From: Streptomyces sp. HB132
GTDB taxonomy: Bacteria; Actinomycetota; Actinomycetes; Streptomycetales; Streptomycetaceae
Assembly (NCBI RefSeq): GCF_016909575.1
Contig: NZ_JAFBGA010000006.1
Coordinates: 372,001-436,000, forward strand
Direction: 5' to 3'
DNA: 64,000 nt
The notes under the pieces were generated by a model that saw nothing but the letters and a program-made list of their open reading frames with translations, had not been told where the DNA came from and did not search any database. The translations under genes and the position numbers were made by a program. Of the stretch, positions 1 through 7,266 are shown piece after piece (positions within the stretch are counted from its first letter, which is position 1; the number at the start of each line of letters is the position of its first letter).

Positions 1-403
1 CCTGTGAGGCGAGCCCGACCCGCTCCAGCAGTTCCCGGGAGCGTCGGTCGGCCTCGTCCTTCTTACGCTTGCGGACCTTGAGCTGGGCGAGCGAGACGTT
101 CGCCAGCACGGTCTTGTGGGCGAACAGGTTGAACGACTGGAAGACCATGCCCACTTCGGCCCGGAGCTCGGCGAGTCCCTTCCCCTCCTCGGGAAGCGGC
201 TTGCCGTCGATGGCGATGTGGCCGGACTCGATCGTCTCGAGCCGGTTGATGGTCCGGCAGAGGGTTGATTTACCCGATCCGGAGGGGCCGATGACCACCA
301 CCACCTCCCCGCGGCCGACGGTGAGATTGATGTCCTGAAGTACGTGCAACTTCCCGAAGTACTTGTTGACGTCCCGCAGTTCGATCAACGGATCGACGGC
401 CAT
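1..403 (-). CDS. Amino-acid ABC transporter ATP-binding protein, N-terminal part (GluA-like)
   Basis: This is the ATPase subunit of a polar amino-acid (glutamate-type) importer and would act at the inner face of the membrane. Only the first 134 codons are in the window; the gene runs off the left edge. The start is ATG at 403 (MAVDPLIELRDVNKYFG). The Walker A motif GPSGSGKST lies near residues 38-46 and the Q-loop region VFQSFNLFAHKT near residue 85. The spacing and wording match the GluA/GlnQ family. Partner binding-protein and permease genes must lie outside the window. Family assignment is secure; the substrate is inferred. Confidence 0.88.
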   Translation of the reverse strand, partial: MAVDPLIELRDVNKYFGKLHVLQDINLTVGRGEVVVVIGPSGSGKSTLCRTINRLETIESGHIAIDGKPLPEEGKGLAELRAEVGMVFQSFNLFAHKTVLANVSLAQLKVRKRKKDEADRRSRELLERVGLASQ

Positions 404-505
404 ACGCTGCCCTACCCACTTATCGCTTGTGTCGAGGTCAGCGCAAACTATCCGGGGTGGATACGCACTTCGGGGCCGACACGCACCGGCGGAGCATAAG
501 GCTGT

Positions 506-967
506 TTATCGCGTTTTGGCCTCGGGGCCGCTCTCCGCGGACTCCGCGTACATCTCGGAGAGCTCGGGGCTGCCCGACATCGCCCAGTCCAGACCTGCGG
601 CGACCACATCGATCTCGCGCCCCGAAGTCAGCCGCACGACAGGCTTTCCGCCCGCCAGGATGTCCCAGGCAGCTCCGGGGACGGTCCGGACCAGGACGGT
701 GCCGAGGTAGAGCCCGGCGTCGTTGCCCACCCAGGGCAGCTCCTCCGGGTCGTCGCGCCAGACCGGCGGCAGTTGGTCGAGCGCGGACAACGAGACGGGA
801 CTGTCGTCGAGCTCGAGGCCGCACTGCGCTGCCCGGGCGCGCAGCAGCTCGCATTCCGCGAACAGCTCGGCGACACCGTCCGGATCGGTCTCGACGGCGG
901 CCGCGAGAGCCATCTCCCGTGTACCGCCCTGGCGCTTACGCCAGTTGTCCAGAAAAGGGATGTTCAT
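506..967 (-). CDS. DUF6278-like hypothetical protein
   Basis: A 153-residue soluble protein beginning MNIPFLDNWRKRQGG. A longer in-frame ATG at 1057 exists, but the added Arg/Cys-rich 30 residues look non-coding and would run close to the divergent dehydrogenase start at 1075. The protein resembles the Streptomyces-restricted family I know as DUF6278, with WDILAGGKPVVRL and a C-terminal ELSEMYAE motif. No signal peptide, membrane segment or catalytic motif is visible. Function is unknown. It is transcribed toward the ABC ATPase at the left edge. Confidence 0.65.
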   Translation of the reverse strand: MNIPFLDNWRKRQGGTREMALAAAVETDPDGVAELFAECELLRARAAQCGLELDDSPVSLSALDQLPPVWRDDPEELPWVGNDAGLYLGTVLVRTVPGAAWDILAGGKPVVRLTSGREIDVVAAGLDWAMSGSPELSEMYAESAESGPEAKTR

Positions 968-1074
968 GCCACCAGGATCCCATCCCTGACGCCTTCCGCA
1001 TCGCAGGGCGCGCAACCGTGCCGGTTCCGGTACCTGCCCCGGACATGGCCTGGTCACGCGTCTAGGGTACGAGA

Positions 1075-1854
1075 ATGACGTCGCAGAACTATCTTTCCGA
1101 ACTCTTCTCGCTGGAAGGCCGGGTCGCCGTGGTGACCGGCGGCAGTTCCGGCATCGGGCGTGCCATCACGGGGGCACTCGCGCACGCCGGCGCGAGCGTG
1201 GTGGTCGTGGCGCGCAGGGAGGCGGAACTGGTACGCACCGTCGGTGAACTCGATGCCGACGGCTGCCGGGCGGCCTGGGTGAGCGCCGACCTCGGGACCA
1301 CCGAGGGCGTGAGCGCGGCCGGTGACGGTGCGGCGGCCGCGTTCGGTGAGCCGGACATCCTCGTCAACTGTGCGGGCGTGAATCTCCGTCCGCCGATGAG
1401 CGAGCTCGACGAGGACGTGTGGGACACCACGATGACGGTGAACCTCAAGGCCCCTTACCTGCTGGGCCGCAGGTTCGGCCCCGGCATGGCCGAGCGCGGT
1501 TACGGGCGGATCATCCACATCACGTCCCAGCAGGCGCACCGGGCGTTCGTGCGGAGCGGGGCGTACGGCGTCTCCAAGGGCGCGCTGGAGTCACTGGCCC
1601 GTTCCCAGGCCGAGGCGTGGTCGCCGCACGGCGTCACCTGCAACACGCTGGTGCCGGGGTTCGTGATGACACCACTCAATGAGCGGCTGTCGTCCGACCC
1701 GGAGCGGGTGGCGGCGCTGGCCGCACGCACGATGGTGGGGCGCAACGGGCTGGCCGGGGACTTCGCGGGCGCAGCGGTGTTCCTGGCGAGCGCGGCCTCC
1801 TCGTACGTCACCGGGCAGTCGCTCTTCGTCGACGGCGGGTTCTCGGTGCACTGA
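1075..1854 (+). CDS. Short-chain dehydrogenase/reductase (SDR)
   Basis: A classical SDR of 259 residues that would perform NAD(P)H-linked oxidation or reduction of an alcohol/ketone in the cytosol. The glycine-rich cofactor motif TGGSSGIGRA is near residues 20-29, the structural NCAGV near 98, and the catalytic Ser (TSQQ) precedes the active-site Tyr-Lys in YGVSKG near residue 163. The C-terminal VTGQSLFVDGGF is typical. Sequence style is closest to gluconate 5-dehydrogenase/FabG-like members, but the substrate cannot be read from sequence. A strong terminator follows directly. Confidence 0.88.
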   Translation: MTSQNYLSELFSLEGRVAVVTGGSSGIGRAITGALAHAGASVVVVARREAELVRTVGELDADGCRAAWVSADLGTTEGVSAAGDGAAAAFGEPDILVNCAGVNLRPPMSELDEDVWDTTMTVNLKAPYLLGRRFGPGMAERGYGRIIHITSQQAHRAFVRSGAYGVSKGALESLARSQAEAWSPHGVTCNTLVPGFVMTPLNERLSSDPERVAALAARTMVGRNGLAGDFAGAAVFLASAASSYVTGQSLFVDGGFSVH

Positions 1855-1865
1855 GGCGATCCGGC

Positions 1866-1894
1866 GTCCGGCGCGGACATCGTCCGCGCCGGAC
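1866..1894. terminator. Perfect 13-bp hairpin between convergent genes
   Basis: The arms at 1866-1878 and 1882-1894 (gtccggcgcggac / gtccgcgccggac) pair perfectly around a 3-nt loop. It lies between the convergent SDR and Clp-N genes, so it likely terminates both. Confidence 0.8.
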
Positions 1895-1901
1895 GGCCAC
1901 T

Positions 1902-2651
1902 TCAGCCTTCGGCTCCCGGCGCCACGTCCTCGGTCGCGGCGGCGACCGCAGCGGCGACGTCGGACGATGCCACGTCCTTGTCGATGCCGAGCCCCGACAG
2001 GATGCCCGCACCGCCTTCGAATTCCAGCACGGCCAGCACGATGTGCCCCGTCCCGACGAAGGAGTGACCGAGTCGCAGGGCCTCCCGGAAGGTGAGCTCC
2101 AGCACCTTGCGGGCCCCGGCGTCGTACGGGATCAGCTCGGGTACCTCGCCGGCCGCGGCCGGCAGGGCGAGTGACGCCGCCTCCCGGACGGCCTCCAGCG
2201 GGACCCCCTGTCCGGCGATCACCTGGGCGCCGAGGGAGTCCGGCTCAGCCAGGAGGCCCAGGACCAGGTGCTGCACCCCCACCTCGTCGTTGCGGGCGGC
2301 GTGGGCCTCGTTGTTCGCACCCATGACGACGTTCCTGGCCTGCGTGTCGAACTGACCGAAGCCCTGGCTCGGATCCAGGCCCGATGCCTCGCCGGGCGTC
2401 TTCGGCACGAACCTCTTCTGAGCGGCCTGCCGGGTGACACCCATGCTCCGGCCGATGTCCGTCCACGACGCACCGGAGCGGCGCGCCTGGTCCACGAAGT
2501 GGCCGATGAGGTGGTCGGCGATCTCGCCCAGGTGATCCGCGGCGACCACGGCTCCGGAGAGCTGCTCCAGCGTGTCTGTGTGGGTCTCCTTGATCGCGTC
2601 GATCAGGTCGTCGAGACGGATGGGCGGATTGGCGCGCAGCGGCTTCGTCAT
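1902..2651 (-). CDS. Clp N-terminal-domain protein (stand-alone ClpN repeats)
   Basis: A 249-residue protein without an AAA+ ATPase module. The N-terminal part carries a helix-turn-helix-like stretch (SWTDIGRSMGVTRQAAQKRF, near residues 62-81). The C-terminal part contains two Clp_N-type repeats with the typical AxxEA...HxxVGxxHLxLGLL pattern (NDEVGVQHLVLGLL and GHSFVGTGHIVLAVL). Stand-alone ClpN proteins of actinomycetes may act as adaptors or sensors; the role here is not known. The ATG at 2651 has no Shine-Dalgarno sequence and sits just after a promoter-like -10, so the mRNA may be leaderless. Confidence 0.82.
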   Translation of the reverse strand: MTKPLRANPPIRLDDLIDAIKETHTDTLEQLSGAVVAADHLGEIADHLIGHFVDQARRSGASWTDIGRSMGVTRQAAQKRFVPKTPGEASGLDPSQGFGQFDTQARNVVMGANNEAHAARNDEVGVQHLVLGLLAEPDSLGAQVIAGQGVPLEAVREAASLALPAAAGEVPELIPYDAGARKVLELTFREALRLGHSFVGTGHIVLAVLEFEGGAGILSGLGIDKDVASSDVAAAVAAATEDVAPGAEG

Positions 2652-2657
2652 GAGGCA

Positions 2658-2709
2658 ACCCTAGGTTGACACCGCCGAGGCGTCAACCTTGAGTTGACAC
2701 CTCGGCGGT
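2658..2709 (-). promoter_or_regulatory. Promoter with 17-bp inverted repeat before the Clp-N gene
   Basis: On the minus strand a TTGACG (2687-2682) and a TAGGGT (2663-2658) are separated by 17 nt, and the ATG follows 6 nt after the -10, so transcription would start at or next to the start codon. The -35 lies in a long inverted repeat: arm 2671-2687 pairs with 2693-2709 with a single mismatch. GTTGAC/GTCAAC half-sites occur three times. This could be an operator, possibly for the HTH-bearing product itself. Confidence 0.6.
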
Positions 2710-2756
2710 ATCGGTCACTCTGCCTCGAGTTGCGGTTGCGGTTGGGTAGGCGTGCC

Positions 2757-2806
2757 TCGCACCGACAGCCAGGGTCCGCGATCGCACCGACAGCCGAAGT
2801 CCGCGA
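2757..2806. repeat. Two tandem copies of a 25-bp unit
   Basis: Copies at 2757-2781 and 2782-2806 share TCGCACCGACAGCC...GTCCGCGA and differ at three adjacent bases. They lie in the short non-coding gap downstream of the exodeoxyribonuclease gene. No function is apparent; a recent slippage duplication is likely. Confidence 0.85.
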
Positions 2807-2821
2807 TCCCTGACAGCGCGG

Positions 2822-3601
2822 TCAGACGTCGAGGTCCACGACCACCGGGGCATGGTCGGATGCACCCTTGCCCTTGCGCTCCTCACGGTCGACGTAGCTG
2901 TCCTTGACCGCCGCCGCGAAGGGAGCGTTGCCGTAGACGAGGTCGATGCGCATGCCCTTGTTCTTCGGGAAGCGGAGCTGGCGGTAGTCCCAGTAGGTGT
3001 AGGGGTGGTCGTACTTGAGGGGGCGCGGCACCACGTCGGAGAGCCCTGTCCCGCGCAGGGTGGCGAGCGCCGCCCGCTCGGCGGGGGTGACGTGCGTGGC
3101 GCCCACGAACTGTTCCGGGTCCCAGACGTCCTCGTCGGCCGGGGCGATGTTGAAGTCGCCGAGGACCGCGAACGGCAGCGTCCCCGCAGTGTCCGTGGCG
3201 ACCGCCTTCCTCAGGGCCTCGAGCCAGCGCAGCTTGTAGGCGTAGTGGTCGTGGTCGACCTCGCGGCCGTTGGGGACGTACACGGACCAGACGCGGGCGC
3301 CCCCACAGGTCGCCGAGATCGCCCTCGGCTCCTGGACGCCCTCGTAGTCCGGGCCGTCGGGCAGGCCCGTCACGACGTCGGTCAGGCCGACGCGGGAGAG
3401 CAGCGCGACGCCGTTCCACCGGCCCGTGGCGTTGACCGCCGACTCGTAACCCACCTCTCGCAGCGCTTCGGCGGGGAACTGCTCCAGGGTGCATTTGGTC
3501 TCCTGGATGCACAGCACGTCGGTGCCGCTGCTCTCCAGCCAGGCCAGCAGCCTCGGAAGCCGGGCGGTGATCGAATTGACGTTCCACGTGGCGATGCGCA
3601 T
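2822..3601 (-). CDS. xth: Exodeoxyribonuclease III (AP endonuclease)
   Basis: A DNA repair nuclease of the ExoIII/APE family, 259 residues, the usual length. It cleaves at abasic sites and digests duplex DNA 3'-5'. The start MRIATWNVNSI holds the Asn of the metal site, followed by the CIQETK glutamate near residue 35, the YVPNG tyrosine near 110, the GDFNIAP Asp/Asn pair near 150 and the C-terminal SDHAPVVVDL His/Asp. All catalytic groups are present. It stands alone, 34 bp from the MBL hydrolase on the same strand. Confidence 0.93.
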   Translation of the reverse strand: MRIATWNVNSITARLPRLLAWLESSGTDVLCIQETKCTLEQFPAEALREVGYESAVNATGRWNGVALLSRVGLTDVVTGLPDGPDYEGVQEPRAISATCGGARVWSVYVPNGREVDHDHYAYKLRWLEALRKAVATDTAGTLPFAVLGDFNIAPADEDVWDPEQFVGATHVTPAERAALATLRGTGLSDVVPRPLKYDHPYTYWDYRQLRFPKNKGMRIDLVYGNAPFAAAVKDSYVDREERKGKGASDHAPVVVDLDV

Positions 3602-3635
3602 GCAGTCAACCTAACCGCTCCCACTGACAGCCGGG

Positions 3636-4283
3636 TCAGAGGCGGGTCGCGTCACCCGGGGCCAGCCGGCCGTGGTCCGTTCCGCCCAGGGCTCCGATCT
3701 GACTGTCGTAGATCGGACGGGCCAGGTCGGTGAGCAGCGCGTCGTGGATGTCGATGGCGCGGCGCGGCTTCACCTCGCGCACGTAGTCGATGACCTCGGA
3801 GAGCTTGCTCCAGGGGGCCATGACCGGCAGCATCAGCGTGTCCACGGAGTGGTCGGGCACCGTGAGGGCGTCCCCCGGGTGGAAGACGGAACCGTCCACG
3901 AGGAAACCGATGTTGGTGATCCTCGGGATGTCCGGATGGATCACCGCGTGCAGCTCGCCGTGCACCTGGACCTCGAGCCCCGCGGCGGTGAACGTGTCAC
4001 CGTGTCCCACGGTGTGCACGCGTCCCGGGAACGCGGCCGACACCTGCTCGGCCACACTGCGCAGCGTCCAGACGCGCGCGGCGGGATTGGACTCCAACGC
4101 GGCGCGCAGCCGCGCCTCGTTGAAGTGGTCGGGATGTTCGTGCGTCACCAGGATCGCGTCGGCACCCACCGCTGCGTCGTCCTCGGTGAAGCCGCCGGGG
4201 TCGATGACGAGCGACTGCCCGTTCCGCTCCAGACGGATGCAGGAGTGGGTCTTCTTGGTGAGTGTCAGAAACGAAGCGTTCAT
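3636..4283 (-). CDS. MBL-fold metallo-hydrolase (UlaG-like)
   Basis: A 215-residue cytosolic metallo-beta-lactamase-fold protein. The metal motif TVTHEHPDHF-type HxHxDH is seen as LVTHEHPDHFNE near residue 49, and later metal ligands are in VHGELHAVIH, HPGDALT and DIHDALL. This pattern is that of the UlaG/YycJ-like beta-lactamase superfamily members annotated as Zn-dependent hydrolases. The substrate is unknown. It is co-directional with the ExoIII gene and the PcaDC gene but has no sequence-evident functional link to either. Confidence 0.8.
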   Translation of the reverse strand: MNASFLTLTKKTHSCIRLERNGQSLVIDPGGFTEDDAAVGADAILVTHEHPDHFNEARLRAALESNPAARVWTLRSVAEQVSAAFPGRVHTVGHGDTFTAAGLEVQVHGELHAVIHPDIPRITNIGFLVDGSVFHPGDALTVPDHSVDTLMLPVMAPWSKLSEVIDYVREVKPRRAIDIHDALLTDLARPIYDSQIGALGGTDHGRLAPGDATRL

Positions 4284-4295
4284 GCCCCCATAGTG

Positions 4296-5603
4296 CTACG
4301 CGGGCGGGGTCGTTTCCTCCTGGATCACGGACCGGGCGATCTCGAACGCAGCGCCCGCCGCCGGGATGCCGCAGTAGACGGCGGTCTGGAGCAGCACCTC
4401 CTTGATCTCGACGGGTGTGAGCCCGTTGCGCAGAGCCGCCCTGACGTGCTGGGCGAGGCCGCCCAGGTGTCCGGACGCGACGATCGCGGTGAGCGAGACA
4501 CAGCTGCGGGCCTTGCGGTCGAGCCCCTCCCTGCTCCAGATCTCTCCCCAGGTGTAGCGGGTGAGGAGCTCCTCGAAGTCCTCGGTGAAGCCGTCGGAGG
4601 CGGCTGCGGCGGCGTCCACGTGGGCATCACCCAGCACCTCGCGCCGGACCTTCATCCCCTGATCGTACCGGTCACTGCGTCCCGTCGGCGAAACGTCGGG
4701 CAGCTCGGCCGCGGCGGCGATCTCCGCGACGGGGACCATGGGGGCGAACGGGGCGGGGAAGCCGGGGATCAGCGGTACGGGGATCGACGCCTGGGTGTCC
4801 TGCCAGGTGGTCGAGAAGTGCATCAGCAGCAGGTCGGTGACGGCGGCCGGCTGCTCGACCGGTGCCAGGTGGGAGGCTCCGGGAACGAGGGCCAGCCGGG
4901 CGTCCGGGATACCGGCGACCAGGTTGCGGGCCTCGGCAGGACCGGTGACCTTGTCCTCGGCACCGACGAGCACGAGGGTCGGCACCCCGATGCGGGGCAG
5001 GTCCGAACGGATGTCGAAGGCGGCCAGGGCCTCGCACGACGCGATGTAGCATCCGGGGTCGGTGGTGCGGACCATCTGGACGGCCCACTCGACGATGGCC
5101 GGCTGGGCGGCGGCGAAGCCGGGCGTGAACCAGCGTTCCGGGGAGGTACGGGCGATCGGCTCCAGGCCGTTGGTACGGACGATCACTCCGCGCTGCCGGA
5201 ATTCGTCGGCGGTACCGAAGCGCGGTGACGCGGCGACGAGCGCCAGGGCGGCGACCCGGTGCGGGTGCCGCAGCGCGAGGTCGGCACCGACGGCACCGCC
5301 GATGGAGCAGCCCGCGTAGCCGAAGCGCTGCACGCCGACGCTGTCCAGCGTGGCGAGGAGCCGGTCGGCGAGGTCGGTGACCGCGGCGGCAGGGCGGGCG
5401 GGCGCTCCGCCGTGCCCCGGCAGGTCGTAGCGGAAGATCCTCCAGTGCTTGGAAAGCTCGGGTATCTGGCGGTCCCACATGTGCCATGTGGTACCCAGGG
5501 AGGGCCCGATCACCAGGACCGGAGCGTCTTCTGGCCCGTCAAAGCGGTATTGCATGGTGTTCGGTGGTGTCTCGGTCACCCGGAAAACCCTCTCATCTGT
5601 CAC
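4296..5603 (-). CDS. pcaL: 3-oxoadipate enol-lactonase / 4-carboxymuconolactone decarboxylase fusion
   Basis: A 435-residue bifunctional enzyme of the protocatechuate branch of the beta-ketoadipate pathway: the C-terminal domain decarboxylates 4-carboxymuconolactone and the N-terminal domain hydrolyses the enol-lactone. Residues 1-260 are an alpha/beta hydrolase with nucleophile GCSIGG, acid in VGAEDKVT and His in GASHLAP. From about residue 305 a CMD domain follows (EIWSREGL, GHLGGLAQHV, YCGIPAAGAAF). The fused order is typical of actinomycetes. Other pca genes are not adjacent here, which is unusual because they normally form an operon. Confidence 0.9.
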   Translation of the reverse strand: MTDERVFRVTETPPNTMQYRFDGPEDAPVLVIGPSLGTTWHMWDRQIPELSKHWRIFRYDLPGHGGAPARPAAAVTDLADRLLATLDSVGVQRFGYAGCSIGGAVGADLALRHPHRVAALALVAASPRFGTADEFRQRGVIVRTNGLEPIARTSPERWFTPGFAAAQPAIVEWAVQMVRTTDPGCYIASCEALAAFDIRSDLPRIGVPTLVLVGAEDKVTGPAEARNLVAGIPDARLALVPGASHLAPVEQPAAVTDLLLMHFSTTWQDTQASIPVPLIPGFPAPFAPMVPVAEIAAAAELPDVSPTGRSDRYDQGMKVRREVLGDAHVDAAAAASDGFTEDFEELLTRYTWGEIWSREGLDRKARSCVSLTAIVASGHLGGLAQHVRAALRNGLTPVEIKEVLLQTAVYCGIPAAGAAFEIARSVIQEETTPPA

Positions 5604-5752
5604 GAGATGTCACATCGCCGGGGTGGGCACAGCTGTTCTGTCCACGGAGATTGGGTGCGGTGACAGTGATCACCGCCTGGGGATCTTGAACGAGTGAGGG
5701 CCTCCCGAGTTCGGTGTGGATTGCGACGTCTGCACCAGCCCGAAAGGCCCTC

Positions 5753-6001
5753 ATGCCCCACCGTAATGCACCTCTGACCGAGACCGGACGACTGCGGCCG
5801 GCCCGCTGCGTGGTTGAAGACGGATGGCCTCTGCGCCGGGCAGTGGAGCGGTTCCAGGTATCGCCCGGACCACCGCTCAGCGGTGGGCCGGGCGATACCG
5901 CCGGCTCGGCGAGGTAGGGATGAGCGACCGTTCCAGCCGCCCCCACCACAGCCCTCGGCGCACGCCGCCCCGGGCCGAACGCCGGATTATCGGCAAAAGG
6001 A
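5753..6001 (+). mobile_element. IS481-family transposase, 5' remnant, frameshifted
   Basis: The ATG at 5753 opens MPHRNAPLTETGRLRPARCVVEDGWPLRRAVERFQV, the characteristic leucine-zipper/HTH start of actinomycete IS481 transposases. After the palindrome at 5857-5899 the same protein continues in another frame (TTAQRWAGRYRRLGE...SSRPHHSPRRTPPRAERRII). It stops matching at about 5990-6000, where sequence of an unrelated gene begins. The DDE catalytic core and right end are missing, so the element is dead. Confidence 0.82.
5857..5899. repeat. 43-bp near-perfect palindrome inside the IS481 remnant
   Basis: Positions 5857-5877 pair with 5879-5899 around a single central base, with one mismatch (5869/5887). 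It coincides exactly with the frameshift in the transposase frame, which suggests the right half was copied to make the left half. Confidence 0.85.
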
Positions 6002-6376
6002 ATCCGCTCCGTCCTCCAATAACCCTCACCCTCGCTTGGAACAGGCATCATCTGATGATGCAACCGCTCGATACTCGGCAGAGGCAGCAGCGCCCATCCC
6101 CTGACAAGGAACTCGCCTTCCGAGCAGGAACCCGTCAGGCCGCTCGACCCATCGAGCCGGGTGACGGTCCCGTTGTTGACCTTCAGATAGGCACGCAGAT
6201 CCTCCGGGAACCGAACACCGTCTTCTCCTCGAAACAGCGGCGCTCTCCCCCTCACTCGCCGCGTCCCCCAGAGCACGGTGACCGACCGGGGCATACTCAC
6301 GCAGCCAGGACACAACGCGCTGCCACGACTCACCTATATCACTCGGCACGAAGACCTCAGTCAAAAATCTACTCAT
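5995..6376 (-). pseudogene. SUKH (SMI1/KNR4) family protein, frameshifted and 3'-truncated
   Basis: The minus-strand ATG at 6376 starts MSRFLTEVFVPSDIGESWQRV, followed by VVSWLREYAP. About 45 codons later the reading frame shifts, and the family core VRFPEDLRAYLKVNNG with LLPLPSIERLHHQMM continues in the next frame. The protein ends at RIPFA where it is fused to reversed IS481 sequence. SUKH proteins serve as immunity proteins of toxin systems or as housekeeping regulators; the tail is lost, so this copy is dead. No toxin gene remains next to it. Confidence 0.72.
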
Positions 6377-6409
6377 CACGCTGGGACATTCGCGCGGCAG
6401 CGAAGATCC

Positions 6410-6672
6410 TGCCCCTGCGCAACAAGCAAATTCCAGCGCATGAGTTCGCCCCGCTCCTGGACACCATCGACGACGCGGACCTGCACGAGGCCGTGATGAC
6501 AGAGGACGCGATGCCCGTGCAGAAGGATCGTGCCCGCTCCCTCGTCGAAGACCGTCACGCGCACTACCTGCTGTCGGCGAAGAACAACCAGCCAACGCTT
6601 GCGGGACGGTTGAGGAAATCACCCTGGGGCAAGGCACCCGTCCTGGACCGTGCACGCGAGCCACGACGAGGC
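6410..6672 (+). mobile_element. ISAs1-family transposase fragment
   Basis: An internal piece reading NKQIPAHEFAPLL, then VMTEDAMPVQKDRARSLVEDRHAHYLLSAKNNQPTL, which matches the DDE-region signature of ISAs1/H-repeat transposases (TxDAxxxQ...Y...K.NQ). Both ends are missing. It lies between the SUKH pseudogene and the CstR operator. Confidence 0.72.
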
Positions 6673-6673
6673 G

Positions 6674-6760
6674 CTACTGCAGCAGGATCGTCTTCCGGAG
6701 CAGGTGGAAGCCGGCTCGGCCGTAGAGCGGATAGCGGGCGCCACGGGACTTTCCTTCGCA
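6674..6760 (-). mobile_element. C-terminal scrap of another transposase (possibly ISL3-like)
   Basis: The minus strand reads GARYPLYGRAGFHLLRKTILLQ followed by a stop. The YGRAGFxLLRxRxLL ending recalls the C-terminus of ISL3-type transposases. It is too short for a firm call. Confidence 0.35.
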
Positions 6761-6766
6761 TGATTG

Positions 6767-6799
6767 GGGTTACCCTTCGAAAGGGTACCCGCCGGGGTA
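6767..6799. promoter_or_regulatory. CsoR/CstR-type operator before cstR-like gene
   Basis: The sequence holds TACCC (6786-6790), four bases, then GGGTA (6795-6799), the typical CsoR/CstR-type inverted repeat. Upstream of it GGGTTACCCTT-CGA-AAGGGTACCC (6767-6790) is a second overlapping inverted repeat with one bulge. It lies 20 bp before the GTG start and so fits autoregulation. Confidence 0.68.
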
Positions 6800-6818
6800 T
6801 CTCGAAGGAGTGTGGGTT

Positions 6819-7100
6819 GTGGAACTGGCGATGGCGGCTGAGGAACTGAAGACGGTGCTCAACCGGTTGCGCCGGGCCCAGGGCCAGATCGCTGGCGTGA
6901 TCAAAATGATTGAGGAGGGGCGAGACTGCGAGGACGTGGTCACGCAGCTGGCCGCGGCGTCCAGGGCACTGGACAAGGCCGGTTTCGCAATCATCGCCAC
7001 CGGTCTACAGCACTGCCTGACCGATGCGGACATGGCTGCCTCCGGCGATCGAGAGGAGATGCGTACCCGGCTGGAGAAGCTGTTCCTCTCTCTAGCCTGA
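6819..7100 (+). CDS. cstR: CsoR-family repressor, CstR-like (persulfide sensing)
   Basis: A 93-residue all-helical repressor of the CsoR/RcnR/CstR family. GTG at 6819 is chosen because GAAGGAG (6804-6810) is correctly spaced; GTG 6810 overlaps that site. The core LNRLRRAQGQIAGVIKMIEEGRDCEDVVTQL carries the first Cys, and the second is in GLQHCLTD. Copper sensors have a Cys-His-Cys triad; here the residue equivalent to the His region reads SRALDKAG, with no His, which favours the two-Cys CstR (sulfane-sulfur) subtype. The neighbouring sulfurtransferase genes and repeated operators support this. Confidence 0.8.
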   Translation: MELAMAAEELKTVLNRLRRAQGQIAGVIKMIEEGRDCEDVVTQLAAASRALDKAGFAIIATGLQHCLTDADMAASGDREEMRTRLEKLFLSLA

Positions 7101-7124
7101 GCCGTGGGGCCGTGGCACCCGATC

Positions 7125-7195
7125 ACCCGCTTGTCGGGTGGGGTGGCGATCAGCATGAACGCGGCTACGGCCAGCAGGACGATTGCGGAGAGCCC
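7125..7195 (-). pseudogene. C-terminal scrap of a second TauE/SafE gene
   Basis: The minus strand encodes VLLAVAAFMLIATPP, nearly identical to the tail VLLAVAAFMLVDVIL of the intact exporter that ends at 9030. The DNA is also alignable. It suggests that a related sulfur operon once lay here or that part of it was duplicated. Confidence 0.4.
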
Positions 7196-7266
7196 GCCGG
7201 GCTGGCCAGCAGGCTGGGTGCTGCCGGCGGACTGCATCTCAAACGCGTGCGGCGGGCCGATCCGCG

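Noticed and set aside
3672..5228. 518-codon plus-strand open frame
   Set aside because: Antisense to the MBL and PcaDC genes; composition is repetitive Gly/Arg/Asp/Val typical of shadow frames in GC-rich DNA.
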